64,000 bases of DNA from Antonospora locustae. Lineage: Eukaryota > Microsporidia. The stretch is taken from contig CM017450.1 of NCBI GenBank assembly GCA_007674295.1, positions 62,001-126,000 on the forward strand, given 5' to 3'. Made by a program: the position numbers and the translations under genes. The notes below the pieces were generated by a model that was not told the DNA's origin, made no database searches, and saw only the letters and a program-made list of their open reading frames with translations. This document shows, one piece after another, positions 34,601 through 42,623 of this stretch. Every line of letters starts with the position of its first letter. The first letter of the stretch is position 1.

Positions 34601-37591
34601 TTAAAGACTCTCAGAAAAAATGGCTTTGTGAACAAAAACTTTTTGCATGCCAGAAGAACAAAGGCTTGTGCGGGAGAGGGTATGTCAAACAGCACGTCTG
34701 AAGTCTCTAGTGGCCCAAATGGGGGAGACAGCGAATGTGTTATTTCCTCTATCGCAGAGATGGCATTCCTTTTGGAAGGAGCATCGAGGCTCTGCCGAGA
34801 AAGGTCCTTCGCCTGCATAGGCTGCACGTTTTCTGAGTTGAGAGACAGATCGCGAGTTTTTGTGAGCAGGGGAAGAACGCTGATGGGTGTTTTGGACGAA
34901 GCGGGTGTTCTAGAGGAAGATGAGGTGTTTGTGATGAGTAGAATAAACGAGGAAGACGACATTATAGATGATATGGTTAATGTTCGCGGGGAATATCTTG
35001 TTGTAAATACGACTGCAATCATCGTAAAAAACCCATGCCTACATCCAGGCGACCTGAGGATTGTCAAGGCAGTTGACGTTCCAGAGCTCTACCATCTAAA
35101 AGAGTGTGTTGTGTTCAGCCAAAAGGGGGCAAGACCGGTGTTTAACATGTGCTCTGGATCCGACCTCGATGGTGATATGTATGCAATATCCTGGGATCGT
35201 AGACTTGTGCCACCCGTGTCTGCCGACTCATACGCATATGCAGATGTTGTTGCGTTGCACAAGGAATTTGTTTTGATGACAGATGTTGCGAACTTCTACG
35301 CAAGATACATGCAGGACGATCAAATTGGGCTTATATCAAACGCACATCTTGTTTTCTCGGATATGTCCGAGGACGGCGTCAGAAGCAAAGAAGCGTTGAG
35401 ACTAGCAACTCTTTTTAACATGGGAATTGACTTTGCCAAGACAGGATATGTGGCAACACTTCCGTTTGACCTTTTCCCAAAGTTCGCACCTGATTACATG
35501 GAGATTTGTGGGGGTAGAAGATACCTGAGCATAAAGGCAATTGGAAAGCTATACCGCAGAACATCCTACCTGGTCTTTCCTGAATATGCATTTTGCAACT
35601 GTACACAGTGTTTGTGTTCGAGCGAAAAAATCAATTATCCGGACGCCGTGGAAAGATACATGACCGAAGGCTGTGAAGTGGCAGAGAGATACGGAAGTGG
35701 TGAATTAAAAACTCTTAGAAAATACAAGAAGGAGTTGGCATGCAACGAGGCGCGGGCCCTTGCGTGGCACAAGGCTGGTGCAGAGAGAAGTGGCCACTCG
35801 CTTTTTCCATTTCTTGTGGAAGAATTTGTGGACGTGAGTAAGTACATCTGCAGAGAAGAGGGAAGTGACATTTTGAAAAATATGTTGCAGATGTTCAACA
35901 TTCCTCACGAACATTTTGTTCTGAATGAAAGCATAATTTGTGTTGACTATGTACATAGCAAAAAGCTAGATGAGATCAGGGCTTATGCTCGGAAGTGCCT
36001 TCAAGCACAAAAGACCCATGTCTTTCAGGACAACTTTGCATATTTGAGCATTTCTGGAACGTCAGTGGTGCTTGTAAAAGCACAGAGACTGGCCCGCATT
36101 CAAGAGGCAATAATACCTAGCATATATAAGGTACTCAGTGAGTTGTTTGTGATTCTTTTGTCGATGAAGTTTATTTCTGTGGCAGACTTTGACAACGCGC
36201 TTAGCTTTGTTGAGTTTATCATAGAATCAATGATGAGCAGTCTCACAAAAGAGCATCTGGTTGAGGTGCTTGTGAAAATCTCTTCTGACTTCTATTCAGC
36301 AGAGAAGTTCAATCTGAGCAATTCGTTCAAGGAATTTCTTTTGTTTGGTATTGGCTCTGAGTGTCATTTGAAGACAAGCACCGACCTCTTAGTGCTAGGA
36401 CAGTACGCGCCATCTACAGCAGTGGGCGGCCAGCCTGTTGTGCACAGCAGAATGCAGAGAGAACTTTCTCTTGAGCACCGCTCCAACTCGCTCCTAGCTG
36501 CTGCCCTGCTACTTTCAACGCCTCTGAGTCTAAGATACAAGCTACGGATCTCCCAAATTGTATCTAGATGCCACGCTTTTGACGTCTGCAGCAAGAGCGT
36601 CGTACGAGAAAAAAACATACATATATGCAGACAGAACGAGATTGTTGTGATTGGAATGTTTGACCACAACGACGAAGTGTACCTCACTCTCTTCAAGGAA
36701 ATACGGCCAGCAAAGCACAAGGAGTCGCATGCACTCGTTCCTGACCTTTTGAACTTTGGGTCCTCGTCAGTATTAATATACAAAGACCACCTGAGAAAAT
36801 TTGTAATGGGCCATCTCCAGTACAGCATGTCTTCAGTATATGTTAGAATAACTCTAGGAGTGCTCTATCTCTACGACGTACCTTTGCATTACAGAAACAA
36901 CAATATCAGCATCAAAGACCTCAAATCACTTGCTAGTTTTGAAAGAACGGGGCACTTGAAGGCTTGTTTTCAAAAGGGAATTTCCTTTTCTGTAGAATGT
37001 AACGACCACCAGCTTGCTGAGCTTGGGCTCCGCAAAAAAGGTAGGGAAAGGTGCTATGTTCTGCGCCTTCGCAAGGAAAAGACACTGTATACAGTATACA
37101 CAGACCACAATGGAGTAGCAGAAAAGATCGTTGCAGGCCGCAAGACGCAGGGGCACTGTCTTTTCGTAAGGCCAAATACTAAAACGAGATGCGACTTGAA
37201 TGTTGAGGTGATACAAGAGAATGTGTTATCGCTTTCGTGTCTTCCCGAAGAACTGGGCTTTCTTTCTGCCGGAAGTATTTTGTATATGCAAGGAAAGAGA
37301 TGCGTGTTGAATTCAGTTTGTTCTGAGTTCAGTGATGTAAAGCTAACGATGTGCACATACTTGACTGCATTTTGTGGCCAGGACGTCGAAATTCGGCTGG
37401 GACAGGCCCGTAAGTTCTTTGGAGCAGAATGCACTGAGTATGATGCATACAATTTCATGGAGTCACTGAACTTTCAGAGCCAATGCACATCGTCTAAACG
37501 CAGAGATGCAGAGAGTGCTTTTGAGCATTTGTGGAAGAGCCTCTGCCTTCTTAATGATATCATCTCTGCAGTAAGTAAGACTCAGCCTTGA
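31658..37591 (+). CDS. Giant RNA-dependent RNA polymerase with eroded helicase-like N-terminus
   Basis: A 1977-residue cellular RdRP of the RNA-silencing class (QDE-1/Rdp1/RDR family). The core spans about residues 620-1370: LSFEEYYYLECFL, then YLYPSLTGSNRVLREF, and the catalytic loop GSDLDGDMYAISWD with DLDGD at 1169-1173. Residues 1-360 look like a worn Dicer/RIG-I helicase: VLVFEDCRTYAE for the DExH box, RILAFTDHPS for motif III, HKLRRLERIIELLGD opening the second lobe, and a KDREKLLELIMLEEQ ending; no GKT Walker A is seen. The last ~600 residues are unassigned. Fungal RdRPs are usually 1200-1400 residues. CACCCTAGC precedes the ATG. Confidence 0.92.
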   Translation: MEIQECLLLKSSEEASSKTCIRFFVYEPNVCRKIELITRLVGDLKSIAIICEGPSKLRAKLLNYPKCLTYKDRAENKYRVLVFEDCRTYAEIKAAEEYAGAGFRILAFTDHPSLFLEYSRRSIRALCSMHTQVAFYKNVFEKSKLVFYRCKGRSLLSTRQSVAQTIGETDVLGAASDGCQRTEMCVCSVCAGDTRDIVEVYTNNNDFRKTAYISHKLRRLERIIELLGDTFVVMVSSQERTSILLANLYGGKHVKTVSGLIRTERMIFATFAYLRDNEQETLWTCSIAGMHVYFVYFDFDFYCLGENRFLLLPEKDREKLLELIMLEEQIVLNSGDCTMDMQKSTKRDDVLPVMSYALWTESHGKDAFRDSVTKSNEPSVFQKRNAIREDACTRHTGKREKQEALIEVDADIDSSILSSHWVVPSKRLIGAGKRKRLLIRDEDVLSRVGIVHAKVQTPLRILSLTASACTRALQISMLKLGNVSSHSTFSDAILLSDAGTFCLQNGNISIMYVANGRTYKLVLSLLDLDPFVFVHSAPEEEWTYLTMTTKNFFKILCLNEEEGCWKRMSIKNMPECRDRYDVQFRTKFEVAGVLRDHFASFALMYSSLAECSAGLTLQEVRTMCRHLSFEEYYYLECFLTQKGRFVANRMTAEDLKCINSFGFINVIKRLDRVVDCRFVDISSKIESILSTTECRGGQKAEDTAMYGRNIHNSGESIALVKSAIHTPFRVFYLYPSLTGSNRVLREFDEDKFIRVGFREENMVDRIARAGSQDNTEVFEHYRFLLRDGMYVGRRKFFFLAMSSSQMKLHNAWFVTPYIVRGTLVGPDFIRSWMGDFSAIRNIGKYAVRLGQVLSTTRKTFPIARHREVNDIARNGYTFSDGIGMVNRATAERISSCLRLATTPSVFQIRFAGYKGTVSVCNMQDDLVLRPSMRKFESKHSMLEIVAHSQRIPFYMNRQFIMILESLGVHWSVFVNMHDYHVLKTLRKNGFVNKNFLHARRTKACAGEGMSNSTSEVSSGPNGGDSECVISSIAEMAFLLEGASRLCRERSFACIGCTFSELRDRSRVFVSRGRTLMGVLDEAGVLEEDEVFVMSRINEEDDIIDDMVNVRGEYLVVNTTAIIVKNPCLHPGDLRIVKAVDVPELYHLKECVVFSQKGARPVFNMCSGSDLDGDMYAISWDRRLVPPVSADSYAYADVVALHKEFVLMTDVANFYARYMQDDQIGLISNAHLVFSDMSEDGVRSKEALRLATLFNMGIDFAKTGYVATLPFDLFPKFAPDYMEICGGRRYLSIKAIGKLYRRTSYLVFPEYAFCNCTQCLCSSEKINYPDAVERYMTEGCEVAERYGSGELKTLRKYKKELACNEARALAWHKAGAERSGHSLFPFLVEEFVDVSKYICREEGSDILKNMLQMFNIPHEHFVLNESIICVDYVHSKKLDEIRAYARKCLQAQKTHVFQDNFAYLSISGTSVVLVKAQRLARIQEAIIPSIYKVLSELFVILLSMKFISVADFDNALSFVEFIIESMMSSLTKEHLVEVLVKISSDFYSAEKFNLSNSFKEFLLFGIGSECHLKTSTDLLVLGQYAPSTAVGGQPVVHSRMQRELSLEHRSNSLLAAALLLSTPLSLRYKLRISQIVSRCHAFDVCSKSVVREKNIHICRQNEIVVIGMFDHNDEVYLTLFKEIRPAKHKESHALVPDLLNFGSSSVLIYKDHLRKFVMGHLQYSMSSVYVRITLGVLYLYDVPLHYRNNNISIKDLKSLASFERTGHLKACFQKGISFSVECNDHQLAELGLRKKGRERCYVLRLRKEKTLYTVYTDHNGVAEKIVAGRKTQGHCLFVRPNTKTRCDLNVEVIQENVLSLSCLPEELGFLSAGSILYMQGKRCVLNSVCSEFSDVKLTMCTYLTAFCGQDVEIRLGQARKFFGAECTEYDAYNFMESLNFQSQCTSSKRRDAESAFEHLWKSLCLLNDIISAVSKTQP

Positions 37592-37856
37592 AAACATGAG
37601 TCTTGTTGCTACGTAGTTCCCTAGCGTGGAGCTGTCTTCTACATGGTTTTGCGACACAAGCATGCACAAACAGCGTACGGTATGTACATGAAGGACTTAT
37701 GTCTATGCACTGACGGGGGCAGAGCATACTGAAATAATAAGTCCTTCTCAGAACAGAAATGCCTAAATGGGCATCAATGCGCTCAATTCCATCTGTTTTT
37801 CATTTTTGAGTGAAACATAAACAGGAAATTGTTATTATTTCAAAAACAAATATTCC

Positions 37857-38267
37857 ATGGGAGAGCTGGTGTTGGTGCTAAGTGTTGAAAATGACATAAT
37901 ATACAGGTTTGAGAGAGACATATCCGACGATGAGGAGTACTGTAAAAAATACTTGCTTGCGTACTCCTCACTTGACATTCTAGACGACATTCTTCTAGCA
38001 ACTAATAAAGACTTTTTGTATTCCATAAACAAGCAAGTTGCCACAGTGTCAGTTGTGCTGATGCGCTCTGGCCTTCGAGTGATGCTTGTCACTGAGAATC
38101 GGAGTCGAGACGATATTCAACGCATAGGAGAACGCACATCAGAGGTTGTGAAGGAATTTGTTCTTGGAGAGTGGAGCGATTATGACAACATGATTGTGTC
38201 AGACAAGCTGGACAGATATCTCGAGAAACTCATGAGCCAAAGAACACAGAGCTTCTATGATTTGTGA
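37857..38267 (+). CDS. TRS20: TRAPP complex subunit Trs20 (TRAPPC2/sedlin)
   Basis: A 136-residue longin-fold protein of normal family length. The pattern YLLAYSSLDILDDILLATNKDFLYSIN matches sedlin's FI-H-ALD-VDE--W-TN--YLK-VD. The later MRSGLRVMLVT and final ISDKLD-like VSDKLDRYLEKL also fit. TRAPP tethers ER-to-Golgi and Golgi vesicles and activates Ypt1. No clear CCC block precedes the ATG. Confidence 0.85.
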   Translation: MGELVLVLSVENDIIYRFERDISDDEEYCKKYLLAYSSLDILDDILLATNKDFLYSINKQVATVSVVLMRSGLRVMLVTENRSRDDIQRIGERTSEVVKEFVLGEWSDYDNMIVSDKLDRYLEKLMSQRTQSFYDL

Positions 38268-38386
38268 TTTATTTGCTTCTATTTATTAGCGTGTACGAGG
38301 TTTGCAGCTTCTGTCTGCTTGTACATCTGCCCTGGTTGTTATGCAGGAAATGTGTCAAAGCGCAGAGATATTTAATAAGCACGGTC

Positions 38387-41300
38387 CTAGTGCTCAAGCT
38401 CATCCCAAAACTCATCTGCATGCTCCTCCTTGTTTTCCTTGCAGCCCCATGCCTTTACAAAGCGCCAAAGACATACTGTGCACAGAGCATTTGCAGCTAT
38501 AAGTGCCACCAATGTTCGCATGCCATACTTGCCCTTAAAGACAACAAACTCGTACTTTGAGGTAAGATACAGCAGAAGATCAGGTCTAAAGTGGTTGCTA
38601 AGAAGCAGAGCTCCGGTATATAAAACCAACAGAAGCCAGGTCCCCAAAAATGCTTTTTTTTGAAGTTTTGGTTCTCTGTGTGGCGATCCCTCGGTCACAA
38701 TGAATCCCAAAGTGTACACCTGGAAACATGACACAAAAAACATTGCAGTAATTAGCTCTGACTCTGTGGAAAATCCGTCGAATCGCCCTGGAGAGGACTT
38801 GAAAAAAGCAATTGTTGAGGTACAAAACAGTGTCTGTATGACTAGATTTCCAAGAAAAAACACTATCGACTTGCTGTCCACAAGTGTGGGCTCCACCTCG
38901 ATGCTGGACAACATTTTGGCAGACTTGAACTCCGACATGATGAATGTAAGGACCAGAACAGAAAAAATATCGAAATGGATTGTCTGAAAGTCGCTAAGAA
39001 ACTGCTTGAGAAATGAAAGAATAAGCAGGCTTCCAAGCTGTATCATTATGGTAAGAAGTATGAACTTGAACCGCGACATGGACCCAACAAGTGCAGCACG
39101 GCCCTCCCTGATAACACACATGACCGAACTTATGTCCATCACCTTGCTTGTAAAGCTAGACACAACACTTGTCTCGTTCCTTGCTAGTGCAATTCCGACC
39201 TCAGCACTCTTGAGCGCTCCGCAGTCATTAGCTCCATCACCACAGAACGCAGTGACATACCCCTTTTCTGTTAAGTCCTCGACAAGCATTTTCTTCTGAT
39301 CCGGATTCATTCGCGAAAACACAACAGCCTTTTCTAGAATAAACTCAAAGTACGTTTTTTCCTCTTTGAAGAATTCGTATTCTCTTCCCTCAATGGCAAT
39401 CACAAACTCGGAGTAGGAGACCTTATCTCGTCCCTTGTAGAGTGTTAGTCGAATCTTGTCAAATATAAATTCTTCGTTGCCAATGCACATCCACTCGGTG
39501 TCAAATATGTTTGTGGCCTCCTCGCTCAGAACAGGAAAGATCACCGGACACATCTCGTCAATAAGTCCCACTTCTCTCGCAACAGACACAGCGGTTAGAA
39601 TGTTGTCGCCTGTTGCCATTAGCGTCTTTATCCCTGCTCTGTTCAGTTCAGAAATGACGAAAGACGAAACAGGCTTTGGCTTGTTTGCAAACACAACAAG
39701 AGCAAGAAACACCAGCTCAGTCTCCAGCGAGTCTCGGCTGCACTCTGTTTTTGTGCTGTGGTGGACTTTTTCTGCATCTTCTGCAACAAGCTCTTTGTAT
39801 GCAAGTGATATAACTCTGTATCCGTCAAGAGCGTACTCTCGTACGTCTTCATCATAACTTGCGGGCAATGCGGAAAGAAGAGGCTTGATTGACTCTGGAG
39901 AGCCCTTTGTAAAAAGAAACCGTTTTGAGTCGTACTCAACCATGGCAGACATTCTCCTGAGCTTGTTGTCAAACTCAAACAGCCTTAATATTTTTGCGCT
40001 CCTGCGGCTTTCAGGCTCGCCATATTCTTTGCCATAAATGTCTACTTTCTCTCTGTCTTCGTCCATGACAGCCATCGAGAACTTGAACAACTTTGTGTCT
40101 AACGGGTCGCCAACAACATCGTCTCCCATCCTCACTGCACCGTGGCACACGCTAATTCCCAGTTTCATAAGCTCTCCGCACTCACCTATTCTGCTGTATG
40201 TCCTGTTCAGGTCGTCAAGCACATGCACATCAAGCCCCTCCTCTGTTATTGTGCCGGTTTTGTCAAAAAGCACCAAGTCCACCTGACCTGCAGAGTTGAT
40301 TCTTTCCTTGTCGTAGCAAAATATCCCCATGTCTCTAAGCCTCTTCTGTGCAATTGACGCTCCAAACAGAATTGCTGTCAGAAGAGACGGCGAAAGCGTA
40401 ACAAATAGCATGTCCAGCGAAATGTTCAGAGCATAGAGATTCCAGACTGTGAAGTTCGGGTTCAGGCTACAGAAGTACAGAAAGAGAAGACACGACATGG
40501 ACACTCCTGCAATTGCAAGAAAGATAACAATAGCCCTAGCCTCTTTGTAGAACTGAAAAATAGGTGGACGCGGTATCAGAATGCTGCGAAGCAGCTTTCC
40601 CTTTGTTGTTTCAAATCCAGTTGCTATCACAAGCCCGATTGCTTGATGTTGTGTGCTGTTAGTTATATGTGAGTCTATTCCATTCTCTTGAATGGTCTTT
40701 GCAGGGGCCCTGGGGCTTCCATGTGTCGAGTTGTCCTTTTTAAATAGCAGAGAGTTATGTACTCCGTCCATCTTTATACTTCTGCCCCTAGCGTTTGCAC
40801 GAAACAACTGATTCTCGCCAGAGCCTTCGTTTGGGCTGCTATCGTTAATTCCCGCTGCATTTGCTCTGGAGGCGCTCTGAGTAGCTTGTATGCCGGACTC
40901 AACTTCATTTTCCAGAGAAGTAGTTGCATCGCACGAATTTACACTCTCTTCGCTCAAAATCGCAGGTATGCATTCTACAGACGGCTTTTGCTTGGTTTTT
41001 ATCAAGTTCTTAACTCGCACAACCTTGTCTGACACGCTCACTCCATTTTTGATGGCACCGACATCCACTTCGCTGCCCTTACTTTTCAGAACAGTGGTGC
41101 CTGCAAAAACCAAGTTGTTTCCATCTGGCGACTTTGTGACCGGAATTGACTCACCCGTCAAAAATGACTCGTCTACAACCACCTCCCCCCTGAGAATCTT
41201 GCAGTCGCATGGAAAGTCTCGAAAGCACTCCAGCAATACTATGCTTCCTGGATACACATTGCTTGAGCTCATCTCCACCCACCTTCCTCTACTTAGTACC

Positions 41301-41935
41301 TTGACGCCTTTTACCTTCTTAGCCATCTCCATCAGCCCCCTCTCTGAAACCATCTCCGAGTAAATATCATTTGCAAGTTGATACATTGTGATGAAAAGCA
41401 AGATGGTAGCATACGCGCCGTATCCGGTGAGGTAGTAATTCAGAATGGATACTATGTTGATTGTACACAAAAGGCTGGCCACATTATCGTATATGATTTT
41501 TGGCAGAGATCTTGTTCTGATGTTGAACTCATTCTTTCCGTACAGAAGCTTCAGCTCTCCCATATCGTCCTTAGACCTTGCAAGTGCCTCCTGGAATGTC
41601 ATGTTTGTCAGATCGAAGTCTAGTGCAGGCTGCACGTACTTTTCTGCAATTGTGTCATATATATAACTGGAGTACTGTATCTCCACAAAGCGCATGTAGC
41701 CGTCGCATATAAACCTTTTCAGCCTCTCCGATGTGCACTTCACGTGCTTGATGCTGGTAATTGATTTTCTTCCGTACTGGTCTGTGATCAGTATATGCGT
41801 TGCCACTTTAAGCATACATCTTCTATAGAACATTCTGCTCTTTGGTAAGAATCTCGAATACCATCCCAAAAAAACTGGTCTTCGCCCTTCTATGACTATG
41901 TACTTCTGCTCTGGGATGGTAAGATGCTTTGCCAT
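38387..41935 (-). CDS. P5B-type P-type ATPase (Ypk9/ATP13A2 family)
   Basis: An 1182-residue transporter. Catalytic motifs are complete: LTGESIPVTK in the actuator domain, DKTGTITEEGLDVH at the phosphorylation site, MATGDN and FCGDGANDCGALK in the P and N domains. GEVVVDESFLTGES and GFETTKGKLLRSIL-P-P point to the P5B branch, which exports polyamines from lysosome-like compartments. Two oddities stand out: a Ser/Asn-rich insert of ~170 residues after the actuator motif, and TM4 reading SPSLLTA where P5B enzymes have PPALP. The start at 41935 follows TTATACCCCACA. Confidence 0.92.
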   Translation of the reverse strand: MAKHLTIPEQKYIVIEGRRPVFLGWYSRFLPKSRMFYRRCMLKVATHILITDQYGRKSITSIKHVKCTSERLKRFICDGYMRFVEIQYSSYIYDTIAEKYVQPALDFDLTNMTFQEALARSKDDMGELKLLYGKNEFNIRTRSLPKIIYDNVASLLCTINIVSILNYYLTGYGAYATILLFITMYQLANDIYSEMVSERGLMEMAKKVKGVKVLSRGRWVEMSSSNVYPGSIVLLECFRDFPCDCKILRGEVVVDESFLTGESIPVTKSPDGNNLVFAGTTVLKSKGSEVDVGAIKNGVSVSDKVVRVKNLIKTKQKPSVECIPAILSEESVNSCDATTSLENEVESGIQATQSASRANAAGINDSSPNEGSGENQLFRANARGRSIKMDGVHNSLLFKKDNSTHGSPRAPAKTIQENGIDSHITNSTQHQAIGLVIATGFETTKGKLLRSILIPRPPIFQFYKEARAIVIFLAIAGVSMSCLLFLYFCSLNPNFTVWNLYALNISLDMLFVTLSPSLLTAILFGASIAQKRLRDMGIFCYDKERINSAGQVDLVLFDKTGTITEEGLDVHVLDDLNRTYSRIGECGELMKLGISVCHGAVRMGDDVVGDPLDTKLFKFSMAVMDEDREKVDIYGKEYGEPESRRSAKILRLFEFDNKLRRMSAMVEYDSKRFLFTKGSPESIKPLLSALPASYDEDVREYALDGYRVISLAYKELVAEDAEKVHHSTKTECSRDSLETELVFLALVVFANKPKPVSSFVISELNRAGIKTLMATGDNILTAVSVAREVGLIDEMCPVIFPVLSEEATNIFDTEWMCIGNEEFIFDKIRLTLYKGRDKVSYSEFVIAIEGREYEFFKEEKTYFEFILEKAVVFSRMNPDQKKMLVEDLTEKGYVTAFCGDGANDCGALKSAEVGIALARNETSVVSSFTSKVMDISSVMCVIREGRAALVGSMSRFKFILLTIMIQLGSLLILSFLKQFLSDFQTIHFDIFSVLVLTFIMSEFKSAKMLSSIEVEPTLVDSKSIVFFLGNLVIQTLFCTSTIAFFKSSPGRFDGFSTESELITAMFFVSCFQVYTLGFIVTEGSPHREPKLQKKAFLGTWLLLVLYTGALLLSNHFRPDLLLYLTSKYEFVVFKGKYGMRTLVALIAANALCTVCLWRFVKAWGCKENKEEHADEFWDELEH

Positions 41936-42244
41936 TGTGGGGTATAATTTTTGCCACCAATTTTCATTTATCAATTCTCCTTTTGCATCTCAAATGCAGC
42001 TACAACGCGCCATTTGAAAACAAATGCACACACCGCATGTCTCCGGTCGTAGGACCTATTATTTTCACATGTATTCAGTTTGTAAAGCTTGAACATTTGA
42101 TTCTGAAATAGCTTGGGCACATTCTTATCTCATGTTTCCAAGCTCGATCACACAATGAGAAGGTCGGCCGTCTATAATGAACCATTAGTGAGTTTCGCTT
42201 TCTTGATTTGCAGTGTAGTGTAATTACAGTCTAAAAATGGCATC
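41936..42244. other. Gap between P5B ATPase start and URM1 end
   Basis: About 309 bases holding the ATPase promoter (AT-rich followed by CCCC next to its ATG). No other gene-like signal was found. Confidence 0.4.
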
Positions 42245-42535
42245 TCATCCGCCGTGCATTGTGGACAAAAAAAGAATGTTATTTCTGGCCGTAACTACTG
42301 CCTGCTCTCGTCCCAGTATTTCCCAATCGACCTCGTCAATGCAGCATAGTATTCCAGGCGCAAGCGACAGATCCTCTCTGAATAGTGTGTTTCTACTTTT
42401 TTCGTACCTTTGATACAGATATGATATAACGTCCCGCATACAGCGTATATCATTTGCTACAATATCCTCGTTCGATATTGTTAGAGTGGGTGTGTCAAAG
42501 TATATTTCAGCACCACTGGTGAACTCTAAGATCAT
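42245..42535 (-). CDS. URM1: Ubiquitin-related modifier 1
   Basis: A 96-residue protein, near the family length of ~99. It ends in the C-terminal STMHGG, the Urm1 STLHGG tail that is thiocarboxylated by Uba4. LAPGILCCIDEVDWEILG matches the Urm1 segment I-R-P-G-I-I-x-L-I-N-D-x-D-W-E-L-x-G. Urm1 donates sulfur for 2-thiolation of U34 in Lys, Glu and Gln tRNAs and can be conjugated to proteins. GGCCCCT lies directly before the ATG. Confidence 0.92.
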   Translation of the reverse strand: MILEFTSGAEIYFDTPTLTISNEDIVANDIRCMRDVISYLYQRYEKSRNTLFREDLSLAPGILCCIDEVDWEILGREQAVVTARNNILFLSTMHGG

Positions 42536-42623
42536 AGGGGCCTCGATTATTTTCGAAGTCAGTGGTATTGCAAGCTCAAACTAAGCCGGCGTTTACTCAA
42601 GAAGGCCCTATTTTTCACTAACG

